From Dichetophora obliterata (lineage: Eukaryota > Arthropoda > Insecta > Diptera > Sciomyzidae), in contig OY986436.1 of NCBI GenBank assembly GCA_963920525.1, forward strand, positions 25,096,818-25,160,817: DNA of 64,000 nt, given 5' to 3'. How positions within the stretch are numbered: the stretch's first letter is position 1; the number at the start of each line of letters is the position of its first letter. Under the pieces are notes generated by a model. That model was not told where the DNA came from. It worked only from the letters and a program-made list of their open reading frames with translations, and searched no databases. This document shows positions 54,785 to 64,000 of this stretch, in pieces. Both the position numbers and the translations under genes were made by a program.

Positions 54785-55595
54785 TTAAGGTTTTTCATTG
54801 CCAACTTTAATAATTTTTTTAAAAATGCAGATCTACCTCGAAACTCACTTCCAAGAAATGTAATGTTAAAGACCACATAAAACTAGTTATATCTTTAAAA
54901 CAACAAAAGTTAGAAGAAAAGTTTGCTCACATAAAATGCAAATCTTGAGGCCTTATTTAATGTACACATACAATTTTTTTTTGTTTCATGGAATATTTTC
55001 GATTAATTTGCAGAAATATGTGTTCAAGTGCAACGTTGTAGTGAAAAAAATTTACCACATGTAGAAAAATTGGTTTGTGCCTAACATATCATGTATATAA
55101 CATATACGAATCAATACGATCGTCAATCAATCACTATTTGTCAATGTTAATTTTTTAATTTTTTTATTTACAGAGCTGCTTAAAATTTCGTTTATCAAAA
55201 AGATTATGTCGCTTGTTAAAGTAGATAAATAAAATAAAAAAAAATCTTGATTGAGGAATTCGTCGCTCCTCATAATTGTCGATTAATTCATAAAGTTACC
55301 GTTGTTACAGTATTATCGATATGACTAACTTATCGACATGAATCCATCTGTGAAGCAAAATAATAATACTTGCAGTGCCCATTTGTTTTGTTTTTTTTGC
55401 AAATTCATAGCTGAGTTTTTTCCGTAACCAAATCTAATTTGCATATGTTTACGCCATTATGCCATCTAGCTGTAAAATTAATTGTTATTTGGAACGAAGT
55501 TCCTTTATGCGGCTGGCAGGTTGTGTGATTTGGTAGAAACCGTTACGTAAGAGTGAGATTGCTGTGTGTATATGCGAGAATCGAATAGACTGCAA
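54785..55595. other. No gene seen
   Basis: AT-rich DNA between two elements; no supported features. Confidence 0.5.
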
Positions 55596-55879
55596 ACTAC
55601 CCAGTGGGCAAAAGCAGGGCTTCGAGCAGGCATCACAGATATTTTTTAGCCCTTCCGTACTCATATCCAAGTCCATTAACTTTTTTATATTAAACGAGAA
55701 AATTTTCTATGCCTTTCCCGCTCGCGACTTTAAAGAATCCAGCTAGAAGCCCTCTTTCAGAATACACGTTAGAAAGAGCAGCAATATAAATATCAACTTG
55801 AAACAAAAAACTACTGATGTATCGAAATTTGTACCAACGTCAAGCAGTTGTTAACAAACTTCAGCTTATTTTGCATCAT

Positions 55880-56260
55880 TTCAAATGAAAGTAAGCTTAC
55901 GGGAGCACGGGTTCGAGACCCAGCTCCGACCAAAAAAAAAAATTTACTTTTTGTACTTTTTCTGAAATCTACATTTTTTTAAAAACTTTTCTGTTCATTT
56001 AAAATTTGTTTTGGAATTTTTTTGTAAAATTTCTTCATACAAAAATAATAGAAAAGACTTATAATTTTTACATATAAAAATTTTCATATAGTATGATATG
56101 TAATGTGTTAGATTTCGGAGACCTGGGTTCGAGCCCCAACTCGGACAAAAAAATAAAAAATTTTATATTGCTTTTTTTTAAATTTAGATTTTTTTTAAAT
56201 TGATCTGATCAATTATAATTTGTTTCTAAATTTTTTTAAGTATTTTTTCATATAAAATAT
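55880..56260 (+). pseudogene. Two tandem tRNA-like 3' halves with A-rich tails
   Basis: GGGTTCGAGACCC (about 55,900) and GGGTTCGAGCCCC (about 56,126) are perfect box B/T-loop sequences. Each is followed by a short CTCSGAC stem partner and an A-rich tail. The downstream about 120 bp of both units are similar, giving a unit of roughly 225 bp. No intact 5' half (box A/acceptor) is recognisable, so these are tRNA-derived repeats. Confidence 0.5.
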
Positions 56261-56266
56261 TATTAA

Positions 56267-56785
56267 CCCATTTCCACTCTCTGTACACACGCGTGTACAG
56301 GTGCTTAAATATGATTCGTGAACGCAACTTAAAATATCTAACCGAATTGTTTACTGAAATCGAGACAAGATGTCACGAGTTGTTGTGAAATAGAACAAAA
56401 AAAATTTGTGGTTCCCGCGAAAATTAATATCAATTTGTGCATTTTATGTTATGATATTCTCAAAGTAGCTAATCATGAAATAAAATTACAAAAATGCCGG
56501 GCATTGTATATACCAGATCTTATTAATTTGTGATTATATTTATGGAATTTTGCATTTCGAGGTAAGTTTGTATTGTTATTTATTATAATAAGATGAAATA
56601 ATATCAAATTTTATTATATTGTGTACAAAAAGTGTTTAAAAATGTAACCGAGTACAGGTAATTTTCCAACATTTTTTCACTTAATTTTTTTTCTTTGTTT
56701 TATTACTTACTTTTACTTTATTTCATTACATTTATAATAAAAAATCATAAGAATATACCGTCGTTTTACTATGGGCGTTAATGGG
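56267..56785. mobile_element. 519-bp piggyBac-like MITE (TTAA TSD)
   Basis: It is flanked by TTAA (56,263-56,266 and 56,786-56,789) and has inverted ends CCCATT...AATGGG, with an imperfect extension. The CCC start and TTAA TSD match piggyBac-type elements. A subterminal near-palindrome CTGTACACACGCGTGTACAG lies at about 56,280-56,299. The interior is noncoding. A related left end is at 1,604. Confidence 0.65.
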
Positions 56786-57294
56786 TTAAAAGACTTCAAA
56801 CCTTCAAAAGGTAGACCTTACAGTAGCACTCATCAAGACAGCAAGCAAAGAAGGTATATTGGCGCCAGTAAAAGCACTACTAGCATGCCTTGTTTAGCGT
56901 AACACTAGCTAAAATGTCCACTGGGTAGTAGACCAGTGCGCTGTGTGAGTGCGTGCGAGTATTGAGATTCGAGCAGACTAACAAACGAGTAGGCGACAGG
57001 GTTGCCACACAGGAAAACATTTTTCTACCAAATTTCCTAAAAAAAAAATATCAATATGAAACAAAATTTACCAAATTTTTCTTTTATGCAAAATTATTTA
57101 CTTTTATTGATATGTTTTTTTTTAATTTTTAAATAAAATTTATATATACTACACATTTCATTTATAAAAAAAAAATAAATACAAGTAAACGTATACATTA
57201 CGACAAAAAACATTCAAATATTAATATCACATTTTTGTAATCAGCCCAATTCTGAATGATTTCAACCTTATCTAGAGACTATAAATACTTATAG

Positions 57295-57850
57295 ACATTG
57301 CATGTGAAAGCTCCGGTACGGAATGAAAAATTTGCACGTACAAGACAAGAGACCCGACGAGTAAATAACCTAGCGAGTAATGGCTTGCATGGATTTGTGT
57401 TGCTAGCACAACATGTATATGTTGCTTAAAGTAGCCTGACTTTGTTTACATTTTTTTTGCTTGATTTGTTGTTGCTGCATTGGACTTTTTTTGTAACGCT
57501 AGGCTTTTGTTCACGTTTTGGAAGCATTTCGTTGATCGTCAGTATAAATCATATTTTTGCGATTTTGTCTATCAGAAGCAAAGGCGTTTTATCTTTCGCT
57601 ATATCTTTTTTATTTCTAATCGGATTGAAATGCTCCCAAGGACAAAATTTCAGAAAATTGATTAATCTTTCAAATGACATCAAAATTAAATTTAAACAAA
57701 ATAAATCCAATTATTTATTAACTATTTTAAATAGATTTAAAAGAAAAACTCCAATCTGCTGCACAAGGCTAAATCCGCTAATACCTTTTAATTGCATTTT
57801 TTTAAGAAAAGACAATAAATTTAATTTTCTAGTTTTATTTATTTAGAATT
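57295..57850 (+). repeat. Left arm of the foldback element
   Basis: Reverse complement of 61,400-62,049 with few mismatches and a 95-bp gap. It carries a 134-codon open frame that is repeated in broken form in the other arm and is not a known protein. Confidence 0.75.
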
Positions 57851-58555
57851 TATTATGTTGACTTTATATGATTTAAATACAAATTCTAAATGTTTGATAG
57901 TTTAAATCATACTTGATTTTAATGACAAATTCTAGTTGTTTGATAGTTTAAAATCGTTTATTGAGCTTAAGGTCAAAGTTAGAACAATTAATTGTTCTAA
58001 CGAATCTTTTCAATGAAACAACAACAACAACAAAGTTTTTCAATATGAAAAGAAAAAAATCACTAGCTGATCTTATTGCAATTTCGGCCCGGCTAAAGGC
58101 TTCATCAGAAATCTTTGTGATACCCGTGCAAGCGCGCACTAAAGCACTACACCACCGGGGCGATGAGATTTGAAATGTCAATTTCTCAGTTTTTCTCAAT
58201 TTCATAATTTCACATTTGTTGTTGTATTTTTGCTTTACTTTAGTCTCTATGCTTATGTTATTATATGAAGTCCAACAGCCTGCTGGAAGTCTCCACTAAC
58301 AAAGCATGTTTTTTGAAATTGTTTTTAGATTTTTGCTGATTTTGTTTTCAGCTGTTTCCGTTTGGTCGATCCTGTATTGCACAATCAAATCTTGCAACTC
58401 CAGAGTGGTTTGATGAAAATGGGAGTTGCTTTGAGCACAGGCAAATCATTCTAGATTTTCTTATAACTGTTTTAATTCGAAAGAATTCTAAATGATTAAA
58501 AAAAAATCTAGCGTCCGAAGAGTTAAAAAAAAGCAATGCAAAAATGCAAAGGCTT

Positions 58556-58735
58556 CTAAATGCATAAGCATTCCGTTTGTACGTCTGAAAGTCTGTCTGA
58601 AAGTCTGTCTGTCAATTCGTCGTTTTGGATTTTTTTAAATAATCCGACTGTCACTTCGTCTGTTTGTCCATATCTCTTTTTGTCTGTCAGTCTGTTAGTA
58701 TGTATGTGTAAATGTTAGACCGTCTGTCCGAAGTC
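58556..58735. repeat. Degenerate CTGTCTGT-rich simple repeat
   Basis: 'gtctgtctgaaagtctgtctg' and 'gtctgtcagtctgttag' variants run for about 170 bp. Simple-sequence DNA in the foldback loop. Confidence 0.7.
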
Positions 58736-58829
58736 CATAAGTCCGTCTGATTGATTTTTTCAAGAAAATTTTTGCTATCACAATAGTCAAGTCCATTGGC
58801 CAACCTTTCAGTACTGTGCAACTCTAAAC

Positions 58830-59146
58830 TAGATGAGCGATCCGGTGATTTTTCAATAACGGCGTTATAAGTGAACGTGATTTTTAAATCGCCGTTCTTT
58901 AATATGGTGACCGTGATCACGTTATTTTTTAACTAAACAAATACTTGAGAGACAGAGACAAAAAATTCTCGCACAATCAAAAAATCACTGGTTATATCAC
59001 GAATCGCTGCAAACGACATAAGACAAAAAATTAACAAAACCTCAATCACTGATCACGGTTTTTGATAGTATTTGATCACTGCAGTTACCAGTGATTTTTC
59101 AATCACGGTGACTAAATCAACGGTATCAAAATATCGCTCATCTCTA
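58830..59146. mobile_element. 317-bp hAT-type MITE with perfect 8-bp TSD
   Basis: The ends TAGATGAGCGAT (left) and ATCGCTCATCTCTA (right, reading TAGAGATGAGCGAT inverted) are flanked by a perfect 8-bp TSD CTCTAAAC (58,822-58,829 and 59,147-59,154). The left tip lacks two bases relative to the right. Interior palindromic GATCAC/GTGATC motifs are common and no protein is encoded. It sits in the foldback loop. Confidence 0.85.
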
Positions 59147-59595
59147 CTCTAAACTGAATGCGCCTCATATTGTTAAAAACAAGTGCACCTCATTTAGCAA
59201 TGTTTTCCCCCCATGCTTTTGTTATTATTTTTATTTTTGTATGGTATTTCCTTAAAACTTAAATACATTTGAAATAATTGAAATTTAAAAGCGAAGGAGA
59301 AATCTTAAAAAATTTCATTTATTTTGTAATTTTTAAATTTTCGAAGGAAAAGGAAAAAAATTTAAAAATTTCATTTATTTAGCAAATTTTAAATTTATCA
59401 CAAAAAACTTCAAAACTTATTTTATAATAATTCATGTTTAAGTTAGCAATATAACAAAAAACTTAAAAGCATTTCAGTTGTTTTGGTTTTCATATATGTA
59501 TTCCTTTTTCACTATTTAATACAAAAATTAGAGCTTACAATTTGTTAATAAGCCTACATCTTGCTTTAAAAAAAAATAATATTTTTTTGATAATA

Positions 59596-60755
59596 AAGGG
59601 TGTTTTTTTAGAGGTTTGTTTTTGGAATAGAGATAAAACTGGCATTTTGTGGTCAAATCTGGCAACTCTAATGTCATTTATGTTTAGTTTGGTTTGCCAT
59701 TTCATCATAAACAGGTTGACAAAAGAACAACGCTTGCAAATCGTGCAAATTTATTTCGAAAATAATGGTTCAGTTCGCGAAGTTTACCGCAAGCTCCGTC
59801 CATTTTATGGTCGACATAATCGTCCATCAGAGCAATTAATTCACCGGGCACAGCAATTGGAGCTTTGTCCATCAACTTTATGGAAGATTTTGCGCAAAGA
59901 TCTTGGCTTGCGACCTTACAAGATCCAGCTTGTGCAAGAATTAAAGCCGCGAGACCATGCAATGCGTCGTGATTTTGGTTTATGGGCCGAAAATGAGATT
60001 GATCTCGATGCTGATTTTCATCGCAAAATTTTGTTCAGTGATGAGGCTCATTTTTGGTTGAATGGCTACGTCAACAAGCAAAATTGCCGCATTTGGAGTG
60101 AAGAGAATCCATATGAGACCCTTGAGACGCCATTACATCCACAAATACTGACTGTTTGGTGTGCTCTATGGGCTGGTGGAGTCATTGGGCCATACTTCTT
60201 CCGAAATAATGCTGGAGAGTCAGTTACCGTTAATGGAGACCGGTATAGAGCCATGATAACCGACTATTTTGTTCCCGAATTGGATGGCATGAATGTGGAT
60301 GAGTTGTGGTTCCAACAAGACGGCGCTACATGCCATACAGCGCACGTCACAATCGATTTATTGAAGGAAACATTCGATGAGCGCATAATTTCGCGGAATG
60401 GACCTGTCAATTGGCCACCAAGATCGTGTGATTTGACACCATTGGATTATTTTCTTTGGGGATATGTGAAGTCGCTCGTCTACGCCAACAAACCAGAAAC
60501 GTTAGGGGACTTGGAAGCCCACATTCGTGGCGTTATTGCCGACATACGGCCCCATATGCTCGAAAAAGTGGTTGAAAATTGGACCTGTAGAATTGGCTTT
60601 ATTCGAGCCAGCCGTGGCGGCCACATGCCCGAAATCATATTTAAACATTAATGGCATAAAATTATCCTTCGAATAAAGCCAAATTGATGGACAATAAAAC
60701 GATTTTCTTGTGTTTTATTTCAATTCGAAGTTCTATACCTCTAAAAAACACCCTT
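59596..60755 (+). mobile_element. mariner element of the DD41D (rosa) type
   Basis: TIRs AAGGGTGTTTTTTTAGAGGT and the near-identical inverted right end (one T fewer in the T-run) are flanked by TA (59,594-59,595 and 60,756-60,757). The 1,160-bp element contains one open transposase frame. It lies within the foldback element. The open frame, TSD and matching ends suggest a relatively recent copy. Confidence 0.85.
59671..60651 (+). CDS. DD41D mariner transposase, open but with a shortened DNA-binding region
   Basis: I chose ATG 59,671 as start because it lies inside the element after the left TIR; the frame is open further upstream through the TIR. The 326-residue product has catalytic D124 (LFSDEAHF), D217 (WFQQDGATCH) and D259 (LTPLDYFLWG), with 41 residues between the last two, the spacing of the rosa group. 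The N-terminal part goes from YGRHNRPSEQLI directly to HRAQQLELCPSTLW. Relatives normally have a helix-turn-helix linker and GRPR-type AT-hook there, so about 35-40 residues appear to be deleted in frame. The catalytic core is complete; DNA binding may not be. The transposase would act on TA sites by cut-and-paste. Confidence 0.85.
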   Translation: MSFMFSLVCHFIINRLTKEQRLQIVQIYFENNGSVREVYRKLRPFYGRHNRPSEQLIHRAQQLELCPSTLWKILRKDLGLRPYKIQLVQELKPRDHAMRRDFGLWAENEIDLDADFHRKILFSDEAHFWLNGYVNKQNCRIWSEENPYETLETPLHPQILTVWCALWAGGVIGPYFFRNNAGESVTVNGDRYRAMITDYFVPELDGMNVDELWFQQDGATCHTAHVTIDLLKETFDERIISRNGPVNWPPRSCDLTPLDYFLWGYVKSLVYANKPETLGDLEAHIRGVIADIRPHMLEKVVENWTCRIGFIRASRGGHMPEIIFKH

Positions 60756-61399
60756 TATAAATTGCCGAATCGCAATTTAATCAAATTTAAAAAAAAAATA
60801 AGTCTCCAATTGGAAGATGCTACAAAATAGGCAAATCAACAAGAATAACACAAGGCAATTCGTGTAGCTGCCGATTGTCCTGCGTGGCAATAGAATACTA
60901 CTATTTAATTTTTTCTTAACGACCAATTAGACAAATCATAATTTAATTCTAAATAAATAAAACAAGAAAATAAAATGCATGGTCTTTTCTTAAAAAAAAT
61001 TCAATTAAAAGTTATTATTGGAGTTTTTGTTTTAAATCTATTTATAATAGTTAATAAATAATTGGATTAATTCTGTTAAAATTTAATTTTGATATTATTT
61101 GAATGGATAAAGGCAAAAATAGTAAATAAAGAATTCGAATAATTTTTGCAAAACTTTATTTTAATGTAATTTGAAAGGATAAAGGTAAGAATAGTTAATA
61201 AATAATTGGTTTAATTTTGTTAAAATTTAGTTTGATGTCATTTAAGACATTGATCACTTTTCTAAAATGTTGTCCTTTGGTGCATTTGAATCCGATTAGA
61301 AACAAAAAAGATATAGCAATTTATCTAAACCACCTTGCTTCAAATAGATAAATATATATGTACTTTTTTAAACAAATAAGCCGAATATCAATTTAAGTT
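60756..61399. other. Foldback loop/inner arm DNA, no gene
   Basis: Noncoding sequence of the foldback element, including the second copy of the inner arm (60,958-61,350). Confidence 0.6.
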
Positions 61400-62049
61400 A
61401 CAAAGAAATACAAACAAGAAAACAAAATTGATGGCATTTTCTTTAAAAAATACAATTTAAAGGTATGAGTGGATTTAACTCTGTGCAGCAGATTAGAGTT
61501 TTACTTTTAAATCTGTTTAAAATAGGTAATAAGTAATTGAATTCATTTTTTTTAAATGTAATTTTAATGTCATTTAGAAGATTGATAAATTTTCTAAAAT
61601 TTTGTTCCTTGGAGCATTTGAATCCGATCAGAAATAAAAAAGATATAGCGATTTATCTAAAACGTCTTTGCTTCAGATAGACAAAATCGCAAAAATATGA
61701 TTTATATCTGACGATCAACGAAATGCTTCCAAAACGTGAACAAAATCCTAGCGTAACAAAAAAAGTCCAATGCAGCAACAACAAATCAAGCCAAAAAAAA
61801 AAATGTAAACAAAGTCAGGCTGCTCTACTCAGAAATCTAAAAAATATACGTATAAGCAGTGGTTTTCTGCATCATTGCTGTTCTTTTATAAATTCTAGCA
61901 ACATAGACAAAACTTTTAGCAACTTATACATGTTGTGCTAGCAACACAAATCCATGCAAGCGATTACTCGCTAGGTTATTTACTCGTCGGGTCTCTTGTC
62001 TTGTACGTGCAAATTTTTCATTCCGTACCGGAGCTTTCACATGCAATGT
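61400..62049 (-). repeat. Right arm of the foldback element
   Basis: Mirror of the left arm, including the conserved 'ccgtaccggagctttcacat' tip. The preceding 60,958-61,350 repeats the inner half of this arm in the same orientation at lower similarity. Confidence 0.75.
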
Positions 62050-62068
62050 TTTAGTTTTAGTTTTAGTT
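62050..62068 (-). repeat. 3' tail of the terminal LINE, (TAAAAC)n-like
   Basis: On the minus strand the LINE ends after the stop in 3-4 units of (ACTAAA)n (about 62,047-62,072). Simple-repeat 3' tails in place of poly(A) occur in several LINE groups. The foldback arm abuts it directly. Confidence 0.6.
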
Positions 62069-64000
62069 TTAGTTTATTTTAAAGTCTTTGGAGTATAAAT
62101 CCTTACAGACTAAATTCACAATAAAAGTATAAATGCTTAGTAAGAAAACATTATTATTGTAGCTATAAAACGCTAAGTTAAAAATGCTATTAACAAAATT
62201 TTTAAATATTTGTTTAGAAACAAAAAGATCAAAATCATACAATACATTTAGCTCATTACAAAGAGTCAAAGCCCTAGTAATGGGCTCATTTAATGCATAA
62301 TTAGTTTTACAAAATTTTATATAAAACAGTTTAGATCTTCTTAAGTATCTTAAAGGAATATTAAAAGTTATAAGCTCTACAAGAGATTGACAGTCAATTG
62401 ATCCGGATAAAATATCAAAAATAAAAATAAGAGATGCAATCTTGCGCCTCGATTCAAGAGATTTTAGACCCAGTAGCAATAAACGAGCATTATAAGCCGG
62501 CAGGGGATCATGAAAGTTACTAGACCGCAAGGCATGCCTAGTAAAATTATTATGAACTTTTTCCAGTCTAAGAGAAGTAGAGGCATAAAAAGGGCTCCAA
62601 ATAATGGAGGCGTATTCAAGTCTCGACCTAACAAAAGCAGTAAATAACATTTTAAGAGTATATGGATCTAGAAACTCTTTACTATTTCTACGAATAAAAG
62701 CAAGTAGAGAATAGGCCTTCGGAATAAGAAAGTTGACATGGTCAATAAAAGTGAATTTTGAGTCAAAAATGATCCCTAAATCGCGGTATAAAGAAACAGA
62801 TTGAATTGTTGTATTAGACAGAAAGTATGAATTAATTATTGTATTTTGAGAAAGTTTAGAGAGTGTAAGATGGAAGCATTTAGAAAAATTTAAGGGGAGA
62901 CCATTAACTTCGCTCCAAGTCAACACTCTTATAATATCAGCTTGCAAGTCAGTAGCATCTGCTGAACAAGATATTTTCTTAAATAATTTCATGTCATCCG
63001 CATAGAGGAGAAAACGTGAGTTTCGTATACATTTAGATACGTCATTTATAAAAAGAATGAAAAACAGTGGTCCAAGGATGCTTCCCTGAGGAACACCTGA
63101 GGTTGCCACAAACTTATATGATTTGTAGTTATTTATAGAGACTAAACATGTCCTGTCCGATAAATAAGACTTTATCCACCTCCAAAAAGATGAATGAAAG
63201 CCCATTTTTCGTAGTTTCCAAAGTAACAATTTATGTGAAACTTTATCGAACGCCTTGGAAAAATCGGTATAAATTACGTCAACTTGATTGCCAGATACAA
63301 TCAAAGATACGCAGTAATCAGAAAAAATAGCCAGGTTTGAAACTGTGGATCGCCCAGCAACAAAACCATGTTGTTCAGGGCAGATATAATGTTTGATCAA
63401 AAAACTTAATTTTAACTTAACAACACTTTCAAACAGTTAAGAAACATTTGAAAGCTTTGATATTGGCCGGTAGTTTACCACATTGCTTTTAGAACCAGAC
63501 TTAAAAACAGGGCTGATAGAGGCAATTTTCCAACAATTAAGAAAATTTCCTTCAGATAAAGATTTATTGAAAATAATGCTCAGCGGAGCAGCTAAGGCTT
63601 GTGTGCAATTAACAAAAATAATTGATGCAAGACCATCAATATCTTCTTTAAAAGATCTCTTCATATCCTTTATGGCATTGCTTACGTCAATAACTGAGAC
63701 AAACAAGAAACCAATATCAGTAAAAGCATCAATGGTGTTTTCAAAACAATCAATCGAGAGGTCATTATCGGCAACAAAATTTGATTTGAAGAAGTCAGCA
63801 AACATATTTACTGTGTCAGCAATGTGAAATGAGCACTTGTCGTTAAAGGACATTGAGGTAGGAATCTGCGAGCCACCTCTTTTTGACTGGATAAAGTTCC
63901 AAAATGATTTAGGGTTAGATTTGATGTTTGATTCAAATCTTAAAATATATTGTTTATACAAAAACTTGTTAAGGAAGTTAAATTCGCGCATGTAATGCAA
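62069..64000 (-). pseudogene. Jockey-like LINE ORF2, nearly open, runs off the window
   Basis: The frame from the window edge (64,000) to 63,437 carries the pre-RT linker (SFWNFIQSKRGGSQIP) and the first RT block (FKSGSKSNVVNYRPIS). A single TAA at 63,437-63,439 interrupts it, and the same frame resumes with FESVVK-type sequence and runs to 62,069. Motifs: YTDFSKAFDKVSHK, SGVPQGSILGPLFF and FLLYADDMKLF. Next comes a long C-terminal region (RRNSKEFLDPYTLKMLF). Only one lesion is visible in 1.9 kb, so the copy is young; the endonuclease lies beyond the window. The stop could be a sequencing error. Confidence 0.85.

Larger units (their letters stand above)
55600..56925. mobile_element. Putative DNA element with CCCAGTGG ends and TA flanks
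   Basis: Left end CCCAGTGGGCAAAA and right end TTTTAGCT...TGTCCACTGGG are inverted (CCCAGTGGRCA shared), with TA at 55,598-55,599 and 56,926-56,927. The interior holds two tRNA-like units and a nested TTAA-flanked MITE. Both end match and TSD are short, so this call could be chance. Confidence 0.4.
57295..62049. mobile_element. Large foldback-like element with over 550-bp inverted arms
   Basis: The arms (about 57,295-57,850 and 61,400-62,049) are near-identical reverse complements for hundreds of bases, starting at ACATTGCATGTGAAAGCTCC. The right arm has an extra about 95-bp segment (near 61,830-61,920). The right side also contains a second direct copy of the inner arm (about 60,958-61,350), giving the repeated-arm structure typical of Foldback (FB) elements. 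The loop carries a hAT MITE and a DD41D mariner as later insertions. No own transposase and no clear TSD were seen. Confidence 0.7.

Noticed and set aside
57442..57846. 134-codon open frame in the foldback left arm
   Set aside because: The same sequence in the right arm is broken by indels and stops, so coding is not conserved between arms.

Overview
The window reads as AT-rich, gene-poor heterochromatin-like DNA of an insect, most likely a fly. I base this on the families present (a CsRn1-type Ty3/gypsy element, a DD41D mariner, Transib and Kolobok elements, jockey-like LINEs, TA/TTAA/8-bp-duplicating MITEs), on 60-70 bp introns, and on abundant CAA/GTT microsatellites. I found no intact host gene. 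Nearly everything recognisable is a transposable element or a virus-like DNA polymerase remnant, and many elements sit inside one another with intact target-site duplications (TSDs), so their insertion order can be read.

Left part (1-16,000): AT-rich DNA with short inverted-repeat elements, degenerate tandem arrays, tRNA-like Pol III sequences, a Helitron helicase remnant (about 7,560-8,365), a repeat block built on a CCGTTACGAATCCG-type motif (11,127-12,275), a TATA+Inr core promoter near 12,835, and a 152-bp-period array (14,212-15,247).

Centre (16,000-42,000): a complete 3,180-bp DNA transposon (16,033-19,212) with about 170-bp terminal inverted repeats (TIRs), a perfect 8-bp TSD and a two-exon, 802-codon gene on the minus strand. 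Next is an old minus-strand LINE (about 20,640-31,760) split by three later insertions, each with a perfect TSD: a Ty3/gypsy element (21,355-27,368, CAGT), a Kolobok transposon (28,280-30,773, TTAA) and a TA-flanked MITE (30,816-31,587). These are followed by two plus-strand LINE remnants (jockey-like 32,114-33,930; RTE-like 33,960-36,510), a long-TIR element carrying a decayed gene of an unassigned family (about 36,885-39,645), and a LINE endonuclease fragment.

Right part (42,000-64,000): a decayed protein-primed family-B DNA polymerase gene of Polinton/virus type (42,131-48,960) with N-terminal C2H2 fingers and a spliceable intron. It is cut by a Transib element (45,161-48,001; RSS-heptamer-like end CACAGTA, 5-bp TSD CGACA) and followed by a second, different Transib remnant (49,196-50,630). 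Beyond this are a TTAA-flanked foldback-like element (52,310-54,780), a TA-flanked element holding tandem tRNA-like units and a piggyBac-like MITE (55,600-56,925), and a large foldback element (57,295-62,049) whose loop holds a hAT MITE and a DD41D mariner. The window ends inside a minus-strand jockey-like LINE (62,050-64,000) that is nearly open apart from one stop codon.

There is no operon or pathway here; the biology is transposon nesting. The best candidates for under-described systems are the 16,033-19,212 and 36,885-39,645 elements, which encode unrelated-looking proteins yet share a 17-bp subterminal motif.
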